A DNA stretch of 34,789 bases. It comes from Streptomyces montanisoli. Its GTDB lineage: Bacteria; Actinomycetota; Actinomycetes; Streptomycetales; Streptomycetaceae. Below are positions 27,137-34,281 of this stretch, piece after piece (position 1 is the first letter of the stretch; each line of letters begins with the position of its first letter). The notes below the pieces were generated by a model, which saw only the letters and a list, made by a program, of their open reading frames with translations, had not been told where the DNA came from and made no database searches. Made by a program: the position numbers and the translations under genes. Location of the stretch: the NCBI RefSeq assembly GCF_017813245.1, contig NZ_JAGIQL010000064.1, positions 1 to 34,789 of the forward strand, in the 5' to 3' direction.

Positions 27137-27997
27137 CTACGCGGTTCGGCGTGTGCCATCCACCACGATGCCGGACCACCAGCCCTCGATGCGGCGGTAC
27201 AGGTCAGCGCTCTGGAGGACCCTGATCACGAGACAGCCGCGATAGCTCTCGCCCACGTTCTTGCGCGTGGTTTTCGGGTTGTGCTTCTTGAGCGTCACCC
27301 GCTCCAGGCTCGACGGCTCGATTCCCGCCAGTGCTGCCCAGTACTGCTCGGCCGCCGGCACGTCGGCGGACTCGTGGATCGCGACCCGGAAGCGGAGGCG
27401 CTCGCGTGCGACGCAGAGCAGGTCGAGCCACGCCAGGTAGACGCGGATGACTCCGGGGTCGCTGTTGATGAAGATGGCGCACTCGCGACGGGAGTAGGCC
27501 TTGTCCTTCGAGCCTTCCGCCCAGTACAGGGCCACGCCTGTCAAGAACAGATCCCGGTCGGTCATGGTGCCGATCTCTGCCGCCGCTATCTGCTTCGTGT
27601 GCTGCCGCGCCTCGTCCCGTACGGCCAGTTCGTGGTCCCAGCGCTTCCGTGAGGCCAGCTTGGCCTGTTCCTTCGCGTCTCGGCGTTCCGGCTTCGGGAG
27701 GTCGCGGACCCAGAGGGAGATCGAGCTCTTGGAGCAGCCCAGCTCGATCTGGATCTGGTCGTAGGTGAGGCCTTTGAGGCGAAGCTCGCGGGCCCGGTCG
27801 CGCAGATCGTCCTTGGCGTTGGGGCGGCGGGTCCACTCCGGGACGGGCTCGCCGTCCAAGAGGCGGTTGAGGAGGTCGTTGTTGTCCACGTGGACGCGGT
27901 CGCGGATCTGGCGGCGGCTGAGGCCCTGTCTGCGCAGCGCGATCACCTCGCCTCTGAGGTGTTCGAAGTCGGCGTATTTCCTGTTCAGTGGCGTCAT
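27137..27997 (-). CDS. HTH protein with LAGLIDADG-like C-terminal region
   Basis: 286 residues. Two N-terminal HTH units are visible, about 14-46 (LRGEVIALRRQGLSRRQIRDRV) and 64-98 (LRDRARELRLKGLTYDQIQIELGCSKSSISLWVRDL). The C-terminal half contains FLTGVALYWAEGSKDKAYSRRECAIFINSDPGVIRVYLAWLDLL, then HESADVPAAEQYWAALAGIEP and a closing LQSADLYRRIEGWW. The YWAEG ... NSDP ... Y-W pattern is that of a widespread family that I recall as having a LAGLIDADG (homing endonuclease) fold, analogous to WhiA, which combines that fold with an HTH. Whether it cuts DNA or regulates transcription is unknown. ATG 27997 has no good SD. The stop is 14 bases before the tRNA-Gln gene, so it may be co-transcribed with it. 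Confidence 0.75.
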   Translation of the reverse strand: MTPLNRKYADFEHLRGEVIALRRQGLSRRQIRDRVHVDNNDLLNRLLDGEPVPEWTRRPNAKDDLRDRARELRLKGLTYDQIQIELGCSKSSISLWVRDLPKPERRDAKEQAKLASRKRWDHELAVRDEARQHTKQIAAAEIGTMTDRDLFLTGVALYWAEGSKDKAYSRRECAIFINSDPGVIRVYLAWLDLLCVARERLRFRVAIHESADVPAAEQYWAALAGIEPSSLERVTLKKHNPKTTRKNVGESYRGCLVIRVLQSADLYRRIEGWWSGIVVDGTRRTA

Positions 27998-28018
27998 GTC
28001 TGGATCATGGGCCCGGAA

Positions 28019-28153
28019 TGCCGGCCTCCGGCAGGCGTGCTGGAGTGGTTCACCAGTTCGAGCGAACGAAGAAGCGTTCCATCGAACGCGTGCGCGGCGT
28101 TTTACCGGCCGGTCACCGAAAAATGGGGTGCGTCCGCCTTTAGGCTGGAGGAC
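28019..28153. promoter_or_regulatory. Divergent promoter region with two inverted repeats
   Basis: TGCCGGCCTCCGGCA (28019-28033; 6-base arms) and GCGTTCCATCGAACGC (28074-28089; 6-base arms) are perfect inverted repeats between the HTH protein gene and the sensor kinase. TAGGCT at 28141-28146, seven bases before the kinase ATG, is a probable -10 for leaderless transcription; GGAGG in the same interval could also act as SD. Confidence 0.5.
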
Positions 28154-29587
28154 ATGACCACAACGGGGGCAGACCGGGACGCCGTGGGAGGGACCACCCG
28201 CGGTTACTGGTGGTGGGAGCGGCGGCGCGGTGCCGTGCTCGACGTGGGGCTGGCCGTGGTGTCAGCCTTCGAGTGCGGCGTGGAGGGGGTCAGGTTCGCG
28301 CAGACGTCGTCGCTGCCTGTGCCTTTGTGTGTGGTTCTCGGGCTCATAGCGGGTGCCGTGCTGGTCGTGCGCAGGCGCTGGCCGTATGCGGTGGTGCTGG
28401 TGTCGGTGGCGGTGACGCCGGCCGAGATGGGGTTCGTGCTTGGCCTTGTGGGCCTGTACACGCTGGCGGCGTCGGAGGCGCCGCGGCGGATCATCGCCGC
28501 GTTGACGGGAATGGCGTTCGCGGCGACGTTCATCGTGACGTTCGTGCGGACGCGTCAGGACATGGGGTATCCGGGGTTGCACTCGGATCCGTGGTATGTG
28601 CCGTTGCTGGCTGTGCTGGTCTCTGTGGGGCTGACGGCGCCGCCGGTGTTGCTGGGTCTCTATGTGGGGGCGCGGCGGCGGCTCATGGAGAGTTTGCGGG
28701 AGCGCGCCGACAGTTTGGAGCAGGAGTTGTCGCTGCTGGCCGATCGTGCGGAGCAGCGGGCTGAGTGGGCGCGTACGGAGGAGCGGACGCGGATCGCTCG
28801 TGAGATGCATGACGTGGTGGCGCATCGGGTGAGTCTGATGGTGGTGCATGCGGCGGCGTTGCAGGCGGTGGCGTTGAAGGATCCGCCGAAGGCGGTGAAG
28901 AACGCGGCGCTTGTGGGGGACATGGGGCGGCAGGCGTTGACGGAGTTGCGGGAGATGCTGGGGGTTTTGCGGTCGGGGGAGGCGGTTGCCGCTCGTAAGG
29001 CCGCGGGTGCGGGTGCGGGTGCGGGTGCGGCGGCGTCGCCGGCGCCGGCGTCGCCTTCGGGTGTTGGTGAGGGGCAGGGTGCCGGGGCGGGTGGTGAGCG
29101 TGCGGTGCCGTTGGCCGCTGTGGGTGCGGCTGCCGCCGCCGCTGCGGCCGCGGCGGCGGAGGACGGGCCGTGCCTGGCGGACATCGAGGGGCTCGTGGGG
29201 CAGTCGCGCGATGCGGGGATGGTGGTGGAGCTGCTGGTGCAGGGGGAGGTGCGGGTGTGTGCGCCTGAGGTGGAGCAGACGGCGTACCGGGTGGTGCAGG
29301 AGGCGTTGACCAATGTGCACAAGCATGCGGGGGGCGCCGAGGTGACCGTCCGGTTGGCGTACCGGGGCGCCGAGGTGGCGATGCAGGTGGAGAACGGTCC
29401 GTCGGTGGCGGGTGTGGCGGATGCGGGGTTGCCGTCGGGCGGTAACGGTCTGGTGGGTATGCGGGAGCGTGTGACGGCGCTGGGTGGTGTGTTCGTGTCG
29501 GGGGCGACGGACGCGGGTGGGTTCCGGGTGTCGGCCGTGCTGCCGGACGCGGTGGCCGGTGTGGCTGAGGTGCGCTCGTCGGCCTGA
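28154..29587 (+). CDS. Orphan NarL-type (HisKA_3) sensor histidine kinase
   Basis: 477 residues. Five or six membrane helices lie between about 25 and 185 (VVLVSVAVTPAEMGFVLGLVGLYTL, IIAALTGMAFAATFIVTF, YVPLLAVLVSVGLTAPPVLLGLYV), with no large extracellular domain, so it may sense a membrane signal. A coiled linker precedes HisKA_3 (RTEERTRIAREMHDVVAHRVSLMVVHAAAL) with phosphoaccepting H219. The ATPase domain has EALTNVHKHAGG and GGNGLVGMRERV. Between them is a low-complexity Gly/Ala/Ser/Pro insert (about 282-345) with a run of 11 Ala. No response regulator is next to it; it is convergent, by 17 bases, with the SpoIIE-type gene. ATG 28154 is preceded by GGAGGAC and by a -10 allowing leaderless start. 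Confidence 0.9.
   Translation: MTTTGADRDAVGGTTRGYWWWERRRGAVLDVGLAVVSAFECGVEGVRFAQTSSLPVPLCVVLGLIAGAVLVVRRRWPYAVVLVSVAVTPAEMGFVLGLVGLYTLAASEAPRRIIAALTGMAFAATFIVTFVRTRQDMGYPGLHSDPWYVPLLAVLVSVGLTAPPVLLGLYVGARRRLMESLRERADSLEQELSLLADRAEQRAEWARTEERTRIAREMHDVVAHRVSLMVVHAAALQAVALKDPPKAVKNAALVGDMGRQALTELREMLGVLRSGEAVAARKAAGAGAGAGAAASPAPASPSGVGEGQGAGAGGERAVPLAAVGAAAAAAAAAAAEDGPCLADIEGLVGQSRDAGMVVELLVQGEVRVCAPEVEQTAYRVVQEALTNVHKHAGGAEVTVRLAYRGAEVAMQVENGPSVAGVADAGLPSGGNGLVGMRERVTALGGVFVSGATDAGGFRVSAVLPDAVAGVAEVRSSA
29003..29160 (+). repeat. Coding GCGGGT and GCC/GCG repeats in the sensor kinase
   Basis: Four tandem GCGGGT units (29003-29026) encode a Gly-Ala run, and about 29128-29160 encodes consecutive Ala. 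They form the low-complexity linker between the phosphotransfer and ATPase domains. Confidence 0.75.
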
Positions 29588-29604
29588 GTCGGCGCCTGCC
29601 GTCG

Positions 29605-31689
29605 TCAGTCGCGGACGAGCGGTATGTCGCACCAGACGGCTTTGCCGTTGCCGCGTGCGGTGATGCCCCATGCGGTGGCGAGTTCTTCGACGAGTACCAG
29701 GCCTCGTCCCGAGGTGGATTGCTCGGAGGCGCTTCGGCGCCGGGGTGGGGCGGACGAGGTGTCGGTGACGGTGAGGCGGAGGGTGCGCCTGTCGGTTTCG
29801 ACGGGTGTGGCGGTGAGGGTGACGGTGCCGTGGGTGTGGAGCAGGGCGTTGGTGGTGAGTTCGCAGGCGAGGAGCTCGGCGGTGTCGCGCAGCGGGTCGA
29901 GTGACCATTGGTGCAGGGCGGTGCGCAGGGTGTGACGGGCGGTGTGCAGGCTGTCCGGGTTGGTGCGGCTGATGGGGACGGTGATGCGCGGGGTGCGTGT
30001 CGCGGAGGGTTTGTGGGTGGTGCGGCGCAGGAGCAGGAGGGCGACGTCGTCTTCTTCTCCTGTGCAGGTGGCCATGGTGTTGATCAGGTGGTCGGCGAGC
30101 GGGTCGGGGTTCGGGGGGCCCGTTCGCAGGGTGTTGAGGAGTTTGGTGTCGGTGTCGACGTCCGCTGTGCGTGTTTCGAGGAGGCCGTCCGTGCACAGCA
30201 GCAGGGTGGCTTCGGGTTCGAGGGTGATCTCCGTTTCGGGGTAGGTGTGGAATCCGTTGGGTTCGGTGAGGCCGAGGGGGAGTCCGCCGGGGGTGTCGAT
30301 CCAGGTGGTGCCGTGGTTCGGGCGGCGCAGGGCGGGTGGTGTGTGTCCTGCTCGTACGGTGACCATGCGTCCTGTGGCGGGGTCGAGGTGGACGAGGATG
30401 CAGGTGGCGAGGCGGTCGGTGTCGGATTCCGCGAGGAAGGCGGAGGTGCGGGCCATGATGGTGGCCGGTGGGTGGCCTTCGTCGGCGTAGGCGTGGAGTG
30501 CGATGCGTAGTTGACCCATGACGGCGGCGGCTGTGACGTCGTGTCCTTCGACGTCGCCGACGACGGCGATGATCTGGCCGCCGGGCAGCAGGATGGCGTC
30601 GTACCAGTCGCCGCCGACGTCTCCCGGGGGGTGTGCGGGGCGGTAGCGGACGGTGAGGTCCACACCGGGTACGTGCGGCATGGTCTGGGGGAGCATGGCC
30701 GCTTGGAGTCCGCTGGCGAGTTCGTGTTCGCCGTCGTAGAGCAGGGCGCGTTGCAGGGACTGCGCGATGGTGGTGCTGACGGCGGTGAGCACGGTCTGTT
30801 CGTCCGGTGTGAACTGCGCTTTGCCGTTGTAGGAGAGTCCGATGGCGCCGATGGGTGAGCCGTGCGCGATGAGGGGCAGGTAGGCGGCGGCGGTGGCGTC
30901 GGGGATCTGGTCGAGCAGGGGCCGCAGGCCCGGGTACTTTTCGGCGTACTGCTCGCGGCTGGTGAGGAACACGGGTTGGCCGGTGCGTATGACGTCGCTG
31001 AGCGGGAGGGGTTCGTCGTAGCGTCCGAGGTGGACGTTGCGCACCCAGTTGTCGGGCAGGTTGTTGGAGCCCGCGGGTATGACCCGGCCGTTGTCGAGGA
31101 GGCCGAGTGCGATGGTGGCGGCGCCGAGTTGGCCGAGCAGTTCTGTGCTGGTGACGGCTTGGGCGACGTCGCTGACGGTGACGGCGCCGGCGAGTGCTTC
31201 GTTGAGCGAGCCGGCGATGGCGGCTTGGCGGCGCCGGTCGCTGCGTGCCTTGCGTACTTGTTCGGTCTGGTCGACGGCGAGCAGTTCCTGGCTGGCGTCC
31301 CTGATGATGCCGATGACGCGGGCGGGGCGGCCTTGTCCGTCGGAGACGACCCGGCCTTGTGTGTGGGTCCAGCGCAGTGAGTTGCCGGGGAGCCGTACGC
31401 GGAAGTAGAGGCTGAAGCTGGTGCCTTCCTTGAGTGCGCGTTCGACGCGTGCCTGGACCGCCGGGAGCTCTGTGTCGACCATGCGCTCACCGAGTGTTTC
31501 GAGCCTGCCGTCCCATTCGTGGGGGCTGATGCCCATGACGGCGAGGCCGGCGTCGTTGTACCGCATCACCCCGGTGTTGACGTCCCAGAGGAAGACGCCC
31601 ATTCCGTTGGCGCTGAGCGCGGTCTGGGCGACGCGTGCCGATTCGCTGATCATGGGAGGTCCGCTGCTCGGTTCGCGGAAGGTGTGCAT
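29605..31689 (-). CDS. PAS-GAF-SpoIIE (PP2C) phosphatase with C-terminal HATPase
   Basis: 694 residues. In order: PAS (about 22-135; GVFLWDVNTGVMRYNDAGLAVMGI ... RVIGIIRDAS), GAF (about 165-320; LGLLDNGRVIPAG ... YLPLIAHGSPIGAIGLSY), SpoIIE/PP2C serine phosphatase (about 340-535; GGDWYDAILLPGGQIIAVVGDVEGHDVTAA, CILVHLDPATG, LLLCTDGLLETR, EEDDVALLLLRR) and an RsbW/SpoIIAB-type ATPase (about 575-692; ELLACELTTNALLHTHG, SGRGLVLVEELATAWG). The pairing of phosphatase with kinase-like ATPase suggests control of an anti-sigma/antagonist partner; none is encoded nearby. ATG 31689 follows a GGGAGG SD at 5 bases. The much longer open frame upstream to 33333 is antisense to other genes and not used. Confidence 0.93.
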   Translation of the reverse strand: MHTFREPSSGPPMISESARVAQTALSANGMGVFLWDVNTGVMRYNDAGLAVMGISPHEWDGRLETLGERMVDTELPAVQARVERALKEGTSFSLYFRVRLPGNSLRWTHTQGRVVSDGQGRPARVIGIIRDASQELLAVDQTEQVRKARSDRRRQAAIAGSLNEALAGAVTVSDVAQAVTSTELLGQLGAATIALGLLDNGRVIPAGSNNLPDNWVRNVHLGRYDEPLPLSDVIRTGQPVFLTSREQYAEKYPGLRPLLDQIPDATAAAYLPLIAHGSPIGAIGLSYNGKAQFTPDEQTVLTAVSTTIAQSLQRALLYDGEHELASGLQAAMLPQTMPHVPGVDLTVRYRPAHPPGDVGGDWYDAILLPGGQIIAVVGDVEGHDVTAAAVMGQLRIALHAYADEGHPPATIMARTSAFLAESDTDRLATCILVHLDPATGRMVTVRAGHTPPALRRPNHGTTWIDTPGGLPLGLTEPNGFHTYPETEITLEPEATLLLCTDGLLETRTADVDTDTKLLNTLRTGPPNPDPLADHLINTMATCTGEEDDVALLLLRRTTHKPSATRTPRITVPISRTNPDSLHTARHTLRTALHQWSLDPLRDTAELLACELTTNALLHTHGTVTLTATPVETDRRTLRLTVTDTSSAPPRRRSASEQSTSGRGLVLVEELATAWGITARGNGKAVWCDIPLVRD

Positions 31690-31726
31690 CGCGGCCTCCC
31701 GGGCTGGCTCGCGTCGGCGTCCGCCC

Positions 31727-31764
31727 CGCTCCTGGGGAGCGTTCCGGGTGGGCGGGTGTCGCCC
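31727..31764 (-). terminator. Possible weak terminator after the SUKH-3 gene
   Basis: Two small hairpins: CGCTCC/GGAGCG (31727-31732, 31736-31741) and GGGCG/CGCCC (31750-31754, 31760-31764), between the SUKH-3 gene and the SpoIIE gene on the same strand. Arms are only 5-6 bases. Confidence 0.35.
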
Positions 31765-31813
31765 GTTCCCATGGTGCGGCGTAACGGGGTCGCGTGCCTC
31801 TCGGGGGTGGAGG

Positions 31814-32308
31814 TCAGTCCGTGCCGGGGGTGAGTCTGGCGGGTTCGAGGCCGGTGAGCAGGGTGCCGAGCGCGGTGTCGATGTCGGGGCCGAGGTACCA
31901 GTCGCCCGTGTGGTCGATGCTGTAGACGCGGCCGGCGCGGTCGATGGCGAGGACGGCCTGGGCGTCGCCTTCCTCGCCGAGCGGGCTGATCTCGGTGTCG
32001 AGGGAGCGTCCGAGGTCGGAGAGGGTGCGGGCGAGGTGGAGGCCTGCGAGGGGGTCGACGCGGACGGTGGCGGGGGCGATCTGGCGGCCGGGCCCGAGGG
32101 GCGCGATGCGGAGGTTGCCGAATTCGGCCCAGGCCTCGACGGCGGCGGGGAAGACGCGGTGCCGGTGGCCCGCGGGGGTGATGTGCGCGCTGACGGTGTC
32201 GGCCCATTCCTCGGCCTGCTTGATGTCCCAGCGTCCTGGCTGCCAGCCGGCGTCGCGCAGGGCGGCGTCGACGGGGACGGGGAAGCGGGTGGTGGAGAGG
32301 TCGGGCAT
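31814..32308 (-). CDS. SUKH-3-type immunity-like protein
   Basis: 164 residues matching the SUKH-3 (PF14433) layout: DAALRDAGWQPGRWDIKQAEEWA (17-39), AAVEAWAEFGNLRIAPLGPG, VRVDPLAGLHLARTLSDLGRSLDTEISPLGEEGDAQAVLAIDRAGRVYSID and HTGDWYLGPDIDTALGTLLTGLEP. SUKH proteins (SMI1/KNR4 superfamily) act mainly as immunity proteins that bind and neutralise toxins of polymorphic and contact-dependent systems. Here it lies directly downstream of a YwqJ-type deaminase on the same strand (124 bases apart), so it is the likely antitoxin for it. ATG 32308 has no good SD, so coupling to the upstream gene or a distant SD is possible. Confidence 0.8.
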   Translation of the reverse strand: MPDLSTTRFPVPVDAALRDAGWQPGRWDIKQAEEWADTVSAHITPAGHRHRVFPAAVEAWAEFGNLRIAPLGPGRQIAPATVRVDPLAGLHLARTLSDLGRSLDTEISPLGEEGDAQAVLAIDRAGRVYSIDHTGDWYLGPDIDTALGTLLTGLEPARLTPGTD

Positions 32309-32346
32309 GGGTCAGCCGTTCTGCCGTTCTTCTGTTCTGCTGCTGG

Positions 32347-32404
32347 TGCTTCTGCGTTCTCTGCTTCTGCGTTCTGCTCCGGTGGGCCGGTGGGCCGGTG
32401 GGCC
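32347..32404. repeat. 14-bp direct repeats and 8-bp tandem repeats between the deaminase and SUKH-3 genes
   Basis: TGCTTCTGCGTTCT occurs at 32347-32360 and 32362-32375 (15-base period). Directly after it GGTGGGCC is repeated three times (32381-32404). The whole 124-base spacer is slippage-prone simple sequence, with no convincing SD or terminator. Confidence 0.75.
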
Positions 32405-32432
32405 GGTGCTGGTCGCGCCGGGGCCGTGCGGG

Positions 32433-33014
32433 TCAGCCCGTGGTGGCGTGGTCGGAGGGGTCGACGTGGCGCACCCCGAAGTGGTCGAGGAGCGGCGCGC
32501 AGGAGCGGCAGGGCGGCGCGTAGCCGCCGTGCAGGGGGTCGCCGTCCTCGCGGATGCGGCGGGCGGTGAGTTTGGCGTGTTTGAGGGAGCGCCTGGCCTC
32601 GCCCTGGGTGAGGGGTTTCTTGCGGGCGCGTTTGGAGCGGTCGGCTTCGGCGGCGGTGAGGTGGCGTGAGAGCAGGATCGCTTCGGGGCAGCGTCCGGTG
32701 AACCGTTCCCGCTGGGCGGTGGCGAGCGTGTCGAGGAAGTCCTGGACGAGTGGGTGCAGCCGGGGCGGCTGGTCGGCCTTGCCCGCGGTGCAGGTGAGGG
32801 TCTGGCCGCGGACGGAGAGCGCGGCGGCGACGGCGGGCAGGATGCCGTCGCGGCGGTGTCCCGGGTGGGGCGCGGAGTCGGGCTGCGTGCTGCTCCAGCC
32901 CAGTCTGGGATCGCCCTGCGCGGTGGACCGCCCGCCTGCCTGTGCGTCCGGCCGTGCGTCCGGCCGTGCGTTCGTCCGTGCGTCCGTCTCGGTGTCCGTT
33001 TGTGCCGTGTGCAA
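32433..33014 (-). CDS. YwqJ-type putative nucleic acid/nucleotide deaminase
   Basis: 193 residues. The deaminase-fold zinc motif pair is present: GRCPEAILLSRHL, with C109 and E111 (C-x-E, usually C-A-E), and PPCRSCAPLLDHFGV, with C169 and C172 (P-C-x2-C). Between them KRARKKPLTQGEARRSLKHAKLTARRIREDGDPLHGGYAPP is typical of the YwqJ family (PF14431), some of which are toxin domains of polymorphic systems. There is no delivery domain: the protein starts with MHTAQ, then a repeat of Asp/Ala/Arg/Pro units (TDARTNARPDARPDAQAG, about 9-27) before GDPRLGWSS. Start TTG 33014 is chosen for the SD GGGAGG 9 bases upstream; the frame further up shows no homology. Genes: SUKH-3 downstream, WHH-SUKH divergent upstream. 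No Asp/His of the other deaminase subtypes is needed. Confidence 0.78.
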   Translation of the reverse strand: MHTAQTDTETDARTNARPDARPDAQAGGRSTAQGDPRLGWSSTQPDSAPHPGHRRDGILPAVAAALSVRGQTLTCTAGKADQPPRLHPLVQDFLDTLATAQRERFTGRCPEAILLSRHLTAAEADRSKRARKKPLTQGEARRSLKHAKLTARRIREDGDPLHGGYAPPCRSCAPLLDHFGVRHVDPSDHATTG

Positions 33015-33145
33015 TGTCCGTACCCTCCCGTGCCCGCTGTGCGTCGTGTGCGGGCTCACGTCCCCCGGTGCGCGGGAACAGCCTGCCAAATGTGGGGGCA
33101 GATCGGGTAGCGGGGGCGAACTTCGTGGCGTGCCGTCGGCGTACG

Positions 33146-33161
33146 GTCACGGAAACGTGAC
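33146..33161. promoter_or_regulatory. Palindrome in the divergent promoter of the toxin-immunity block
   Basis: GTCACGGAAACGTGAC is a perfect inverted repeat (6-base arms, 4-base spacer), followed by a direct repeat of GTGACAG (33157-33163 and 33167-33173). It lies between the deaminase and WHH-SUKH genes. TAGGCT at 33254-33259 may be the -10 of the WHH-SUKH gene, giving a leader of about 30 bases. Confidence 0.5.
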
Positions 33162-33296
33162 AGTTGGTGACAGGTGCGGGTGTTTCGTGCCGGGGTGCGC
33201 GGCCCGGCCGGGTGCGGGGTGGCCGCGCAGGTCCCCGGCGACGTCCCACCGCATAGGCTGTGCCGCAACAGCCAGCATCAGCAGGGGGCAAGCGCC

Positions 33297-34274
33297 ATGA
33301 CGACAGGTCGGCTCGGGCAGCATGCCGCGCCACCGAACGCGGCCTACGCCGGGCAGCTCGTGCGTTTTCCGGATCCGGTGCGCGCGGCCAGGTACCCGGC
33401 GGGCGTGCGGGTGGACGGCGGCGGTTACCCGCAGTTCGCGCCGTACGCGCGTGCGGTGGCGGAGATCGCGGAGCCCCCGGCGGGGTTCGGGGTGGACGAA
33501 CTGCGGCTGACGGACTACGTGTCGGCGAACGCGGCGTCGAGCGCGGCGGGGCACGAGTTGTGGGACACGATCCCGGCGGTGGCGACGCCGCACGGCTGGA
33601 CGTGGCACCACGAGGCGGGTTCGCGCAGGCTGCTGCTCGTGCCGGTGGAGGTGAAGGCGCTGCTGCGCCACCACGGCGGTCTCGCGACGGCGCCGGTCGA
33701 CCAGGCGAAGCGCGGTACGCGCCCGTTGCAGGAGACGCGCCCCGCGCACTTCGGGCTGCCGAAGGGCGGGTTGCCGGTCGGCGAGGAGCTGGTGGCGGGC
33801 GCGGAGGAGGAGCTCGGGTACCGGCTGCCGGGCGCCTACCGGTCGTTCTTGAAGGCGGCGGGCGGTTGCGCGCCGGTGGGTGTGGCGCTGGACGCCGAGT
33901 TGGGGCTGCTGGTGGACCAGCCGTTCTTCTCGGTGCGCGACGAGGCGGCCGTCAACGACCTCGTGTACGTGAACAAGTGCCTGCGGGACCATCTGACGAA
34001 GGACTTCCTGGGGGTCGCGTTCGTGCAGGGCGGGATCCTGGCGGTGAAGGTCAGGGGGGAGCGTCTCGGGTCGGTCTGGTTCTGCCCGTACGACGACGCC
34101 CGCGACCAGGAGGGTCTGGACGTCCAGGAGCGTATGGAGCGGCTGCTGCTGCCGTGCGGTGACGATTTCGACGCGTTCCTTGAGCGGCTCGCGGGCAGCC
34201 CGCCCGAGCTGGAGACCGTGGCGAACCTGATGGTGGACGGCGGCTTCGCGCGCGCCGTCCCGGTGGAGGGGTGA
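33297..34274 (+). CDS. WHH-motif (HNH/EndoVII-like) region fused to SMI1/KNR4 (SUKH) domain
   Basis: 325 residues. The N-terminal half contains VDGGGYPQFAPYARAVAEI ... LWDTIPAVATPHGWTWHHEAGSRRLLLVPVEVKALLRHHGGLAT; W103-H104-H105 followed by LVP-x-EV and H-x-GG is the signature of WHH-type nucleases of the HNH/EndoVII superfamily, common as polymorphic toxins. The C-terminal half (about 165-300) has EEELGYRLPGAYRSFLKAAGGCAPVGVALDAELGLLVDQPFF and a VWFCPYDDA strand, a SMI1/KNR4 (SUKH-1) domain, the class that usually neutralises such toxins. Both lie in one frame without a break. ATG 33297 has GGGGG about 9 bases upstream. It is followed after 7 bases by the Imm35/SUKH-4-like gene, so an operon is likely. 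Catalytic activity may have been lost. Confidence 0.8.
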   Translation: MTTGRLGQHAAPPNAAYAGQLVRFPDPVRAARYPAGVRVDGGGYPQFAPYARAVAEIAEPPAGFGVDELRLTDYVSANAASSAAGHELWDTIPAVATPHGWTWHHEAGSRRLLLVPVEVKALLRHHGGLATAPVDQAKRGTRPLQETRPAHFGLPKGGLPVGEELVAGAEEELGYRLPGAYRSFLKAAGGCAPVGVALDAELGLLVDQPFFSVRDEAAVNDLVYVNKCLRDHLTKDFLGVAFVQGGILAVKVRGERLGSVWFCPYDDARDQEGLDVQERMERLLLPCGDDFDAFLERLAGSPPELETVANLMVDGGFARAVPVEG

Positions 34275-34281
34275 GCGCGGG

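Noticed and set aside
32943..32990. TGCGTCCGGCCG repeats as a CRISPR-like array
   Set aside because: Short, without spacers, and coding for the N-terminal repeat of the deaminase; no cas genes in the window.
29605..33333. A 1242-residue open frame on the minus strand that would extend the SpoIIE gene upstream
   Set aside because: The extension runs through SUKH-3 and the deaminase in another frame, is Pro/Arg/Ser-rich without domains, and a strong SD precedes ATG 31689.
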